Assembly (NCBI GenBank): GCA_019321725.1
Contig: CM033120.1
Coordinates: forward strand, 1,240,001-1,304,000
DNA length: 64,000 nucleotides
Reading direction: 5' to 3'
From: Paulownia fortunei
Taxonomy: Eukaryota > Streptophyta > Magnoliopsida > Lamiales > Paulowniaceae
Below, in pieces: positions 44,923-61,737 of the stretch. The stretch's first letter is position 1; each line of letters begins with the position of its first letter. Made by a program: the position numbers and the translations under genes. Under the pieces are notes generated by a model, which made no database searches, had not been told where the DNA came from, and worked only from the letters and a program-made list of their open reading frames with translations.

Positions 44923-45063
44923 GGTTCCACTAGTGCTTAATGGAGTTTAGACAGTTAGGACCATATTTGGTAAGAAAACAACTAAATCTGATGAAGGTTG
45001 AACTAGAGGAAGTGAAATTAAATTAGTGATAAAAATTGAAAGACCAAAAATATAATTTGTTAA

Positions 45064-45984
45064 TATACTTATATTAAAGCTGAAATAAAAAAATACTAAT
45101 ACATACATACATACGTACATACATATGTGTATCTGCGCTAATAAAAATTAACAGTAGTCATGTAACATATATTTACTTTATGTATTGATTAATAACATTA
45201 TATTTGTTATATTGGGGTGTGTGTGTTTATATATATATATAACGTGTGTATATATATCTATTTTATAAATTTTTTTGATCAAAATTATTTTTGATATCTA
45301 ACTTAGAATTTATAAATTTATATTTTAAATTTTTATATATCGTATATTTCCCATACTCGTTAAAGATAGTGTATTGATTGAAGAATAAATAGATTTTTTA
45401 GCGTAAAGCTTGTATGCAGAATTACATATATGCACAAACATAAATATTTTATCGAAGATAAATATTTATTCATATATAATATACATTTACAAAAAAATCT
45501 AACATATTCCATTCCGTATATGAGTATAAATGAATGTGAACAATCACGAACTAAGCTCGGCTGGTCAATCACATAAAAAATTTATTTTATTTACTATGTA
45601 ACTTGTGTACACTCCAAGGAGTGTCTCCTTGTAATATGATTAATTGGGTGCTAAAAAAATTCATATTTAATACATATAATCTATTCATGAATATAAATGG
45701 TAATTAATATTATGTAATACTCTCTCAATTCGATAACAAAAAATTATATATATTTTTTTGACATCTATAATAATCTCTCATTTTGTAAGATAAAATTTCT
45801 ATTTTTTCTTAAATATTCTCACTTAAAATAACTATGTGATGCTATTAATTCTCAACACCACATTAATGGAAAAACTATAATTATGCTCAAAACTTTCCAA
45901 AAGTTTGAATTAATTTTATAAGTGGGTTCACTGAATTTATGTATTAATTTTATTTACTCATTTTGCAAATGAGAATGAATTCTA
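45064..45984. other. Intergenic; (TACA)n microsatellite
   Basis: A TACATACATACATACG tract at about 45101-45126, and a (TA)n stretch near 45228-45240. No gene. Confidence 0.6.
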
Positions 45985-46400
45985 GTCAATGTTTTTAATA
46001 TCAGACTGGATCGGCCAATTCAACAAGTTTAATCGAAAATCAAAGGTCAATTCGATTCGATTAATCTTAAATAATCGGATTTCCAGTTCAATGTATCAAT
46101 ACCGATCAAGCTGGTCAAATCGGTCAAACTGATTTTTAAATTTTTTTATATTTTTTTAATTTTTTTAAGAAGTTTAAACATAGTATTTTATTATATATGT
46201 GTGTGTATGTGATTATTTGAATTTTGTGTTTTGTTAGAAATTTTTTTAGTTGGTTATTTATCTTTTTTTTTACCTTATTATATAACAATTAGTCTATTAT
46301 ATTACTATTTTGTATAATATAATAAAAAATATAATCAATTTTCAATAGAACGATTGAATCATTGGTTCAACCAGTTCAACATTTGAACATTTTTTTGTAC
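45985..46400. mobile_element. Possible MITE with GGTTCAACC-type ends
   Basis: GGATCGGCCAATTCAACAAG at the left and GATTGAATCATTGGTTCAAC with CAGTTCAAC at the right resemble the inverted ends of a plant MITE class built on GGTTGAACCGGTTCAACC. Boundaries and target duplication not determined. Confidence 0.35.
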
Positions 46401-46811
46401 ATTTTCTTCCGCATAAGCTCTCTTATGAGAACTTTTTTTGTTACTCTCTCCATCCCCAACTTATATAATTAATTTAATTTAATATCAAAATTTTGGATGA
46501 AAACTAAAAATATGTTTAGAGTCATTCTGATGTGTTTTTGAAAAAATATATTTTGGATAAATGTATTTTGGAGTATACTAAAAGAATGCACGGATAATAA
46601 AAATATTTTTGAATTTATTTTAAATATAATTGATGTGATGTATTTTTGAAGAACAATGTGTTTGGTTTCATTTTCAAAAATTATATTGATTACTCTAAAT
46701 GTCATATTATATAAGATTTTGTTTTGTCGGTTGTGTCACTTCAAATTTTAAAATTATTATATGTTACTATTATATTATTGTAATAATTGAGTGTCAGAAT
46801 GATTACTGAAA

Positions 46812-46812
46812 G

Positions 46813-46849
<37 letters not shown>
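46812..46849 (+). repeat. (TA)n microsatellite
   Basis: About 15 TA dinucleotides in a row. Confidence 0.9.
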
Positions 46850-46852
<3 letters not shown>

Positions 46853-47349
46853 TTGGTATAATAATCGAAATTTATATGAAGACATATATAAAAATATGCA
46901 ATAATATATATATACACACGCGTGTGTAGAGTAATGATTAGAACTTTTTCAAATTATTTTAGAAAAAGAGAGATGTTTTTTGGAGAATAAAACCCCAAAA
47001 GACTACAACATATGGTCTTATCTATGTGGAAATGATAATATTCCCCAAAATAATACCAAACCTTACCTCTACTGTTTCTAATTCTTGTTTTTGCTATTAT
47101 TGTAGAATGGTATGAAATTTCATTTGTTATGACTATAAATGTCTTGTACTATTTATTTAGAATTTATTACCCACACACACATTCAAGACCTTATTTTGTA
47201 CATTTATTAGACGATGGTGATTCTTCTTTAAATAAACCACTACCATGGTTGGTGTGTTTAAGCTTAAACCTCACATTTACTTCTCTATTAACAAAGTCCA
47301 AATGGCCAATGATATATAAAGTGGAAGAGTTGAAGTACAGAATTATTAA

Positions 47350-47502
47350 ATTAAATTAAATAATTTATCTCAATTCAATGCAATTTAATCATTGGGAGGG
47401 AATTCAAAATTTAATGAAATTTTGAATTCGAATCTCATTAAATTTGGAATTCCCTCCCAATGATTAAATTGCATTGAATTGAGATAAATTATTTAATTTA
47501 AT
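47350..47502. repeat. Near-perfect 68-bp inverted repeat (hairpin, 17-nt loop)
   Basis: The left arm 47350-47417 and right arm 47435-47502 are complementary at 67 of 68 positions, checked base by base (the single mismatch is in the AATTC[A/C]AAATTT region). The arms include CTCAATTCAATGCAATTTAA and CATTGGGAGGGAATTC. A transcript from either strand would fold into a long hairpin. It could be a young foldback MITE or a small-RNA-generating inverted duplication. Confidence 0.9.
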
Positions 47503-49349
47503 ATTGTCATTTGGAAAATTTCAGCCAAATTTTCTCGTTCATATCTGTCTAGCTCTTTCTGTTCTTTCCTTGTCAAACAAAAAAAATCCTAAAATTCCTT
47601 TAAACTTCATCTTCTTGAAAGTTTTAGGTGGTGAAATTTATTTTTAATATAAAGTCTAAGAAGTTATTTGTACTGACCTTTACAATTTTATTTGATTTCA
47701 TTTCTACAAACATAGTTCATTTTTTTAACTTATATTTTATAGTGGTTAATTTATCTGATTTTACTTTCTTTGCTTATTATTTAATATCATTCTAATTTTT
47801 GTTTTGTAGAAAATTATCGGTATAGGTTTTTGACGATACAAAAATTATTTTATTTGATTAGTGATTATGAAATAATATTCAAATTCTTGCATTAGTTTTT
47901 GAAAGCAAATTTAATTGAAAAAATCTATTTTTAACATGATTACTATCATTTTTATATTAATATTAAGAACTATTTTTTTTCTTGAACAATAAGTCTCTTT
48001 CACAATAAAGCAATTAAAGAATTTATTAGTTATTTTTTTAAAAAAATCATTCCATTTATTTAATCCATTCTTCTTGATTGGGTTTCTCTTTGTTCTATAC
48101 TTTATTTTTTAATTATTTTTTATTTTATTTGACTTAATGAAAATTAGATTCTCATCTCATTTCAGTAAGATGGAACATACACAACACACTTATAGAACAA
48201 TAAAAGTAGCTTTCTTTCTTTTCTTTTTTTTTTTCTTTTTGTTTTAATTTTTTGTTTATAATAGGTTTTACAATTAGACTTTTTCTCATGTAATCTTCTA
48301 CATATGTATAACTATTTATGTAACCCATATTTTTATTTAAAAATATTTTTTTTTTCATAATTATTGTGATGTTTTGAACACTTGATAGTGACTCGCAAAA
48401 TTGAAATGAAATGATGAGAGTTACTTTAATTTTCAGGTCATATTTGTCTAAATTTATAAGTTAACTTTTTTTTTTGTATTGTGTTGAATAAGAATTACTT
48501 TTCATTTTTTGTTTAAGCTGCTTCTATTCGAATACTTATACAAATATGATAGATTGATGAATATGTATTAGTATCACACAATATATTTATATTTTGTATT
48601 TATGCTTTAATAATTAGTTAAGAGAAAAGAGCGCAACAAAAAAAATAAAAAATTCAATGTGTGAAAAAGTAAATACTAAATATTTATTACTATCCAATCT
48701 CACCCTACAATTCAAATATATGGCTCCGTCCCTCAACAAGCATCAACAGCCTCAGAAATGTGAAGTTTTGAAGAGTTTCAAGCGACTGTGGATTCTTCTC
48801 CCAAATCCCAAAAAAAATAAAAAAAATAATAATAATAATAACAATAATATTAAAAAAAAAAACAAGAAAAGCCAACAGCACAACATTAGTTTGTGGATTA
48901 TTGATCATATACTCATGTCAATTCACTACTGTTTTTACCCTTCTTGAGCACAAAATATGCGAATTGAGTCACAAGTTACGATTCATGATGGTGGGTTTCT
49001 TTTTTGGTTTTAATATCACAAAAAGGTATGAAGAAAGATTTAGTCCATCACTTACAGGACAGTTCGGCCTCATTCATATTTGGAGTATTCATGCACCCCA
49101 TGTTGGGGACACAACTAAGTAGACCTTTTAATTCACCATACCAGTTGTTTTCTCTGACTATTACAACTCTACCACAAATTTGCTGAAACCTTAAATTATT
49201 GTCACATCAAGCAAATAGACAGAAGATAAAACTCTTTTGCTGAAAACGTCGGCATAAAACACTCCTCTATTTACTTGCAATGCTATGCCAATCAACAAAT
49301 ACTTAAAAGATAAAAACTCCTTTAGTGGAAATTTTGATATAAAACACAA
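47503..49349. other. AT-rich intergenic DNA, nothing recognised
   Basis: Short frames only (for example 48657-48947, driven by poly-A/AAT runs). No RNA genes or element ends seen. Confidence 0.5.
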
Positions 49350-49700
49350 GTATCTAATAATAATTTGAGATTAATAATTTAAAATCCTAAATTCAAAAGG
49401 TCCAAACCCAAATATTTAAGAGTCTTATTAATGCATGCACCATAATATATGATATTATAATTCTCATGTGAATATCTATAAATACTTTCTAATCTTTTAT
49501 TTCGCAGTATGATTAATTTATTTGACACTCTTAACTATCTAAATATTCTTTACTCAAGGTCTGACTTGATCATTGGAAAGTATTTATCGGGATAATGTCG
49601 ACACCTCTATAGATTTGTTCATGATGGAGGCAAGAACCCATTAAACAATTAATCCCATGAGAGGAGTTGACCCTTAATGACTCGGAGCATTTCACATCCT
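49350..49700 (+). repeat. Left LTR of the non-autonomous element
   Basis: Shared with the right copy: TAATAATAATTTGAG, ATGATATTATAATTC, a TATA box region (TATCTATAAATACT at 49477-49490), GAGTTGAYCCTYAATGA and GAGCATTYCACATC. Copies are clearly diverged, so the insertion is old. The start is approximate. Confidence 0.65.
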
Positions 49701-49718
49701 TTTGACATCGTTTGTGGG
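49701..49718 (+). other. Decayed primer-binding site
   Basis: TTTGACATCGTTTGTGGGAA resembles the TTTGGCGCCGTCTGTGGGAA primer-site region of many plant Gypsy elements, with C-to-T and G-to-A changes at the CpG positions, as expected from methylation decay. Confidence 0.5.
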
Positions 49719-51119
49719 AAAACTCATATTGATTCTGAGAATACAAGTGAGATCTAGAGTTTTGGAGGCCAACGTCCAAGATGCCCTATAAGAAGAGAGG
49801 CTTAATTGAAATGGGGTACATAAGCAATTGCGAGAGCTCCCTCAACATAATCCACCATTTCTACAATAAGGAGTGCCCCTTCGAGGGGTAGTGTTGCGTA
49901 CGCTCAATTAGGGCTGATAGAGGATGTCTCAGCATGAGTGATAGTAAGGGTGGTGACCCACGAAGTCGAGAAAACCCATATAGGAATGAGGCTAAATGAG
50001 GCCCCTTAGTCTTCTCGTTGAAGTCGTGGTTTGGCTCTCGAGAGGACTGAGCCAAGATAAGAAGAGCCGATATAGGAACAATCACGAATGAAACAGGCTG
50101 ATATATGAGAAGAAGTCGACAACCAAGTCTCTTGCCTTAGAGATTGAGTAAAGAAACAACGTGAAAAGACCGAGCCAAAGCTAGAAGAGTATGATATTTG
50201 GGAGGAAGTTAGCAACCAAATATCTCTTCCTAATGACGATGAGAGGCATAGACTTAAAGAATAGAGAAGTCCTAAACAACTCAACCAACAATATCATTGG
50301 ACACAAGAGGCCATTTAGAGGAATACAACTTAACACATGAAGCCATTTGGAGGAATACATGCCCCTTGTGATAGTACCCTGAAGCAAATTCCCCCGCAAC
50401 CTCAGTCTCATATGTAATACAAGCGGCCAAGAATTAACTTTATAACAAGTACTTGGGGGGGGGGGCTATGCAATCCTTGAATGAACAAAGCAAAAATAGG
50501 AAAAGTCATCAAGGACGAGAATTTAAGTAAAGATGGAAGTAGTAGCACAACTTGCCTTAATGCTCCTTCTAAGGGAAAGTGTCTCCTTTGGGACTGCCCT
50601 CGCTAATAAGGCGACAAACATCTTCCCTAGGAGCATTCTCCTCTAGTATAGCGACAAGGGCTCAACAACGCCTTTCTCTTGCATGGTAGCAACTGCTTCC
50701 CTTGGAGCACACATTGATATAAAGATAAGTTTAGGTACAATATGAATCACCTCACATGGGATTGCATCTTGATACAACAATAAGTTTTGGTATGATAACA
50801 AGTGTCTCTTCTGGTATGCACCTTGGTACGGTGACAAGTGCCTCTTTTTGGAGTACATTCTTTTTTAACAAAAAAAATGAGATACCTTTGTGGCTTTTAA
50901 AAGAATCAAGACAAGAAGACTTCACAAGTAGCAGGGCCAATGATAAGGAAGAAGTTAGAAGCCAAGCTTCTCCCATCTGATCTTCCTTGGAAACATCATC
51001 ACTTGATCTCTTAAAGGAGAAGAACCTCTATTCGCAAGAGCATACCAAAGCGAACATGACAACAGAGGTAAAGATGGGTGTCAATTCGTAAAAACTTAAG
51101 AGAAGAAAAGAAGAGGAGA

Positions 51120-51480
51120 TTAGACTGGCTCTACGCCTCAACCAACACACTTGATCAATGACCTCGATTAGCTCTGCGCCTCGACACTGTGATTGTCAAA
51201 CTCGATAACCTCAAACCTTGACTAGTCTCCTAGAACTGTACATCCACCTACAATATTGACCAGCTTTACATCTTGATGGCTTCGTGCCTCAACTGAAGGC
51301 CTTAGCTAACTCTATGCCTCAACTGACGGCCTCAGTTGATTTTGCACATTAACCTAAAGCCCTAGATAGCTCCATGCCTAAGCGACAACCTCAGACCTCA
51401 CTTGCCCTTGGATCGTTCTCTCTGGCAACAACCTCAGAAGAGCTGTTTTGAAGCTCACTTCGATCGGTGGCCCTAGCCAA
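51120..51480 (+). repeat. Tandem array with GCCTCAACTGANGGCC core
   Basis: Degenerate units around CTCTATGCCTCAACTGACGG, CCTCAACTGAAGGCCTTAG and TCTGCGCCTCGAC. A third independent array within the same element. Confidence 0.6.
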
Positions 51481-51869
51481 TCGACTAAGATAATGAATGA
51501 ATAAAATTAACACTCAAGAAGAGGTCAATAGTCTAGTCTCTCATCTTAGGCATTGAGTAAATAAAAGGCATGAAAATGTGGATACTTCGCACAACATGGA
51601 GACTGTCGTCTCACCTGTTTCTAACAAACATAATTGAGAGAATACGAATGACTCAACCTATACTCCAAAAGGTGGCACTTTTCAATTTAGATTGATGAAT
51701 CTTGATACTCTAACAAATTTAAAGGTGAAAGTTAAGAAACCAAAACTTTTGGAGACACAAGATCAAGTAGACGAGGTAGAGGTGAAGCTTTCTCACCTCA
51801 AAAGTTAGTACGGTAGAGGCAAAGCTTACTCCACCCAACACTTAGTCAAATCAAAGTAAAACCATGAAT

Positions 51870-52155
51870 CACCCCATTCTTCATAGTGAAACAATGTCTC
51901 GGCTAGACAACTTCATAAACGAAGTAATATCTTATTTGGAAAAACTTCACGATAAAGCAATGTCTCACTCGAACAACTTCATAGGCGAAGCAATATCTCG
52001 CCCGACCAACTTCATAGGTGAAACAATGTATACCACGACAACTTCATAGGCGAAACAATATCTCACACTGATAACTTCATAGGTGAAGCAATATCTTACC
52101 TAGATAACTTATAGGTAAACTAATGTCTCGCTCGGACAAACTCCACGGGTGAAGG
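51870..52155 (+). repeat. Tandem array with CTTCATAGGYGAARCAAT core, about 8 units
   Basis: Units of about 40-44 bp: CAACTTCATAGGCGAAGCAA followed by TATCTCGCCCGAC-like text. No unique spacers separate the units, so it is not a CRISPR array. Confidence 0.8.
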
Positions 52156-52420
52156 TCTAGTCAAGAGCTCAACCTGGGATGCATCCAGGCACCAAGGTGA
52201 ATATCGACAACCTAAGTCGACCCAAAGCTCAACTTGAGCTACTTCTTGATGCCCAGGACAAGCCAAGAGCTCGACCACAACTACATATTGACGATCTAAG
52301 TTGAGTTGTACTACATCTTGACGACCTAGGTTGAGCCAAGGGGTGCATCTTGGCACCTAGGTCGATCCAAGAGCTCAACTTAGGTTGCATCCTAACTGCT
52401 GCCAACCGCCTATCTCCTAC
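52150..52420 (+). repeat. Tandem array with CAAGAGCTCAACYTRGG core
   Basis: Four to five units of about 55-65 bp sharing AAGAGCTCAACTTGGG, GCATCTTGGCACC and GACCTAGGTTGAGCC text. It lies directly behind the previous array. Confidence 0.7.
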
Positions 52421-52590
52421 TGAGATTTTCCCACATACTTGTAACCAAAAGAATAACACGCAGTCCGATAAAATTCCTATGCCTTCGCTAATTAACTTTT
52501 ATACTTCAAACCACTGCAGGCTAAGTCTAATCAGTTGAACGATTTAATCCCGGGTAACCCCACTTCTACAAAACTTATTCGGGAGTTGTA

Positions 52591-52907
52591 TGATGAACTT
52601 AATAATAATTTGAGTTCAATAATTTAAAAGGCTAATATAAAGGGTCCAAGTTCAATGATTTAAGAGGTCCTATTAGTATATGCACCTTATTACATGATAT
52701 TATAATTCACATATGAATAACTATAAATATCCCATAATATTTCACTTTGAGGTAGTTCAATTTATTTGGCTCTTTATTGGTGTGTGTTAACTATTTCAAT
52801 ATTTGCTCAAGTTCTAACAATTTATTGAGTCGCAAACACAAACCATAAAGCAATCAATTCTGTGAGATGAGTTGATCCTCAATGAGTAGGAGCATTCCAC
52901 ATCAACA
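52591..52907 (+). repeat. Right LTR of the non-autonomous element
   Basis: It starts TGATGAACTTAATAATAA and ends CACATCAACA, so TG...CA ends are present. It contains AACTATAAATATCCCA as its TATA region (52720-52735). Confidence 0.65.
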
Positions 52908-53394
52908 CTATTAATCATAAATGAAAAATAATCAAGAAAATCATGAAAAGACTCTTGATTTTCTCCCAAATAATTGGGTGACTTTGACTTTATCCCTTCA
53001 ACTATATGCATGTAAGACTTCTGTCCCTTCAAACTATACAAATGTACTCTTTTCCTTCTCCAATTAAGAATATAATATGTTTTCTAATTTTTGGAAAATA
53101 TTACGTTAATTTTATTTGAACTTAATAGTATAGCAATTAATTCAAACTAAGTCAATTATAAAATGACATAGTTGAACTAAAGCAATAATTTTTATTTAAT
53201 AAATTAACTTTACTCATAATTATAATAAATAGTTTTTAAATGATTAATAATTTTCAAAAAAGCTCAAAAACCTTTTAAGTGAAATGGTAGATTAACAAGA
53301 AACCAACACACGTGGGTAGGTGTGTTGATGAAAATTACCTTGAGATGCATGATAACTTTATCTAAACAACTTTGACAAAATAGTATCGCAATTT

Positions 53395-53490
53395 TGGGAA
53401 AAGGGCTCCCTCTTTAAAAGAGGGTCAAAGTGATCAAATTTGTGGGAAAAGGGCTGCCTCTTTAAATGAGGGTCAAAGTGATCAAATTTG
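53395..53490 (+). repeat. 48-bp tandem duplication containing a short palindrome
   Basis: Units 53395-53442 and 53443-53490 differ at two positions. Each contains CCCTCTTTAAAAGAGGG or its variant GCCTCTTTAAATGAGGG. Confidence 0.9.
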
Positions 53491-53499
53491 TGGGGTATT

Positions 53500-55017
53500 T
53501 TACCAAAAAAACCAAGTCTAAGCGCAATATCATATACGGAGGCTAACGCCTACAAGTGGTCGAAGATCATGAAAGTAGATGATTTTTCCTATATTCTCAT
53601 TCTATAAATTAAAGTTCATTCTTTTCACACCATTCTTTTATTTTTTAAATGATGGTTTCGTTCACGCTAATCTTATGACTTAACGATTACTTATGATAAT
53701 TAAGACTAAAATAAAAAGTCAATAAAATTATTTATCCGAATAGTAACTAAGTGTAAAATTCAATTATGGCAATTTGTAATTGGTCTATTTTAAATTACTT
53801 GCTTTACATTATTAAGTTCAAACAACAATATTAAAGTTTGTATATTTTTTCAAATATTTTGTAAAGAAGGGTAAAATTGAAAAATAAATTATGTTTTTTT
53901 AGTTTAAGGGGACAAAATGGATACTTTCATAATTTGATGCAAAGTATAACATGTATAGAATGGGAGGAAGGGGGAGAAGGCCAAGTGAAATTCACCCTAA
54001 ATAATCATCAACTCCTTAAGTGAGAGCAAAGCATGCATAGAAACTATAATGCACAATAGAGATAAATTTTGCTCAACTGTCAGAAACCAATGCCAATTAT
54101 TTACTTTCTCGTGAAATATAGTCATAAAATGTCCAAACTTACAATTATAGAGTGTTTCTCTTGCTAGATTTGCTGATAAAGGTCAAAACGTTTGACAACT
54201 GAAATAAAGTTTATATACAGCAACTCAATCTTGCCACTTTTGCTATTATCTGGCCATTATTGTTGGAATCAAATACTTAACACATAAATAAAAAAAAAAA
54301 AACTTTAACTATTAACATATGCGCAATTTTTATTTTTTTTAAATTCTTGATAAATAATTTTGGAGTCTTCAATTATAACATGCATGAATTATTATTCTTT
54401 TTTTTGGCTTTGATATTACAAAGAAGAATGGGATTGGGGCAAATTGGGTTTGAACTCGGAATGTCTGACTCAAATGGTTGGTGGTGCATGCAACAATGAA
54501 TGCAGATGCATACCCAAGAATGCCTCCAGATGATGGGTATCTTTCACACTAAAAACAATCAAGAACTTCATTAGTTCTAAAAACAATTTTTCAACGCTCA
54601 CACTGTTTCAATTCATTTTTTTCTTGATTGGTTCCAATTGCCTATACTTTTGCTTTTCTCTTCTCTCATTCTTTTTGGCCAATGAGAATTAGATTCTCGA
54701 AATCTCATTCTTGAAATCTCATTCTTGTGGGACATGAAAAAAAAAAAAAAAAAAGACAAAATTGATTTTCACAACTGCACATTGAGGACAATAATGTAGC
54801 TATCACAATCATGCTTTTGTTCCTCAGGTCTCTCTTCAATACATTTGAGGTTGCTAACATTTGTTCAGATGCTTAAGCGAACTGTACATTTTTTTTTTCT
54901 CTTGAATTAAGGTTTACTTTTTTTCATAATTGCAAAGTTTTTTGAACTTTGAAGAATGACCCACAAGATTTTTTGAATACTGTTTGCTTTCCTAGTAATA
55001 ATTTTGATCCTACAAGG
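53500..55017. other. 5' region of the glutamate receptor-like gene
   Basis: AT-rich with a poly-A run at 54738-54754. No strong TATA box close to the start. A Met at 54949, in frame with the chosen start and 23 codons upstream, would place non-hydrophobic residues before the signal peptide and is judged less likely. Confidence 0.4.
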
Positions 55018-60069
<5,052 letters not shown>

Positions 60070-60948
60070 ATGTATAGTGCAGCCAATAACTCAAGTATAG
60101 GATGATGTTGTGAAAAGCAATTAACTTTGTTGTTTGTAATGCTTGTAAAAATAGGGGAAGTTCTAGGCTGGACCGGGTTTGGCCGAACCCAAGCTAATCA
60201 CAGAATGAGTTAATTTTACTTGCCATCTGGTGTACACTCCAAGAAGAGTAATTAGTTGGGTCCGGCCAAACTAAATCTGGGGATGAGGGTAGATGATGCA
60301 ATAGGTTTGAAGTATCTCATTCTGCTTGTTAAAATCTTGTTTTACAGTAGGAGGTTCCCCTTATGATGGCAAAATATTGTCCACATGGTGGCCATTTCTT
60401 GCCTTGTTTGCATGAAATGCCCACAAAGGGCATGTGAATGAAACTAAAGAGTATGAAGCATACATAATCCTTTTCCTCTTACATTCACATACCAATCATA
60501 TTTGATCTATTTTTCGTCTTGCTGCAAGATTACCTCATTTCCTTGTGCAAACGTAATATTAGCATAGGACTTGTTATCTAAACTATATTATCCCTGTGCA
60601 ATATGAATTTTTTGTTCCAAAGTAGGTTCTAATGTATAGACAATTAATTTTTTGACATCATTTTCAACATGGTTGGCTCTTTGCTTCTCAGACCAGTCCA
60701 TTTGCAGAAGATGGTATTGTATATTGTTGGTCTTTCAACTTCTGAATGCCATCCTACTGGGGTTCCAAATCGGATACCAGTATGTCCGATGCGTTTAGAA
60801 GACGATCTATTTTATCATAAAATTTGAATTTTTGCCTTTGTTTCAGCTTGTGATGAGCCTAATTTCTGTTAGCTACTTGTCCATTGTTCTCAGCAGAGAG
60901 TAGTGGTGTGCAATGGGGCTGCCAGTCTTTGCTGCTTTATGTTGATGA
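60070..60948 (+). other. 3' region of the GLR gene
   Basis: Transcript tail. At 60155-60290 two segments, CTGGACCGGGTTTGGCCGAA and GGGTCCGGCCAAACTAAA, are roughly inverted copies about 100 bp apart. They could be a small degraded MITE or a hairpin in the 3' untranslated region. Confidence 0.45.
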
Positions 60949-61160
60949 TAGGCTAATTGTGAATTACACCCTCATAAAAGTGGGGAAATAAAAAGAAAAA
61001 AAAAGATTTGAAAAATAAAATAGTAAATTAACCCCCATGAAGTTAAAATAAGAATGGTCTAACAATCTTGACAGGAAGGTCTTTGGTTCGGGTCCATCAA
61101 AAGTGAGCATTTTGTATATTTTCACAAGAATTGATCAATCATTAGTGAATTGTCGATAAT

Positions 61161-61737
61161 TGTTAGGTACAATGGAAGCAAAAGACATTCGAGATTTCAT
61201 TTATAGGAGTTCACAAATTACATTTGATAAAAATAATATTTGACAGATAAAAAAATAATGTATACAGAGATTTGCATGGTTTGACAAATTCGTTTGTCTA
61301 CAGGAGTTTTGTTCTTCCATTATGGGAAAATTTTACTGCTAAAAGATTCAAACTTAAGTTTAATACTCAAACTCTCAAGAAAAGATATTCCTTGTATAAT
61401 CACCCTAAAAAAAACTACTAATAAATACTATCTCAACTCCTTTCTATTGCCCAAGAGAAAAATTCAACAACATTTGCCATCTTCTCTTGCTCACTTGGCT
61501 TGATTTCAAAGCTCTCTTCTCTCTACACTTTTCTAATGAATTGAAGTGTTTCTATTTGTAGAAAGTTAATCAATCAGGTAGTTTACAAGTAGTTTATGTA
61601 GCACCTAAATATCTTACAAATTGGTGACTGACCTACTACAAAACATCTATGTGACCTCTTTTTCTTCCAGTAAAATTTGATTACTCTTAAGTGATTCAAC
61701 ACCTTTTGGGCATACAATTCAACAAAAAATATTAATA
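61161..61737 (-). repeat. LTR 1 of the small LTR element
   Basis: It starts TGTTAGGTACAATGGAAGCA. Shared blocks with LTR 2: TTATAGGAGTTCAYAAATYA, TTCTCTTGCTCACTTGG, TGACCTCTTTTT and AAGTRATTCRACACC. Confidence 0.75.

Larger units (their letters stand above)
43749..45063. mobile_element. Outer TIR element (MITE) interrupted by the hAT insertion
   Basis: The left end ATTACAATTTTAGTCCTTC continues to AACACTAATTTAGTTTCAG. The reverse complement of the right end reads ACAAATTATATTTTTGGTC, then ATCACTAATTTAATTTCA. The two ends are imperfect inverted repeats over about 40 bp. Without the hAT (919 bp plus one 8-bp duplication) the element would be about 390 bp. Boundaries approximate. Confidence 0.45.
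49350..52907 (+). mobile_element. Non-autonomous LTR element (LARD-like), 3.6 kb
   Basis: Direct repeats at both ends align (49350-49700 and 52591-52907). A primer-site-like sequence follows the left repeat, and the 2.9-kb interior has no gag, protease, reverse transcriptase or integrase in any frame. The interior is instead built of several tandem arrays and is more GC-rich than its surroundings. An internal G run (11 G, 50455-50465) follows AAGTACTT. The primer-site style points to a Ty3/Gypsy partner. Target duplication not identified. Confidence 0.65.

Noticed and set aside
46440..46700. Stowaway-like left end CTCTCTCCATCCCCAA
   Set aside because: No matching inverted right end or TA flank was found within 300 bp.
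49570..50976. Multiple 70-90-codon minus-strand frames in the non-autonomous LTR element
   Set aside because: None shows gag, protease, reverse transcriptase, RNase H or integrase motifs; they follow from the lower AT content there.
51864..52155. CRISPR-like periodic array
   Set aside because: The units are contiguous degenerate tandem repeats without unique spacers, in a plant genome, inside an LTR element.
54430..54500. Possible SINE or tRNA-derived piece (GGGTTTGAACTCGG)
   Set aside because: No A box at the right spacing, no tail, no target duplication.
54949..55017. Upstream Met as the GLR start
   Set aside because: It would add 23 mostly polar residues before a textbook signal peptide; the Met at 55018 places the hydrophobic core correctly.
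61060..61100. tRNA-like GGTTCGGGTCC string
   Set aside because: Only a T-arm-like piece; no acceptor stem or anticodon arm can be built around it.
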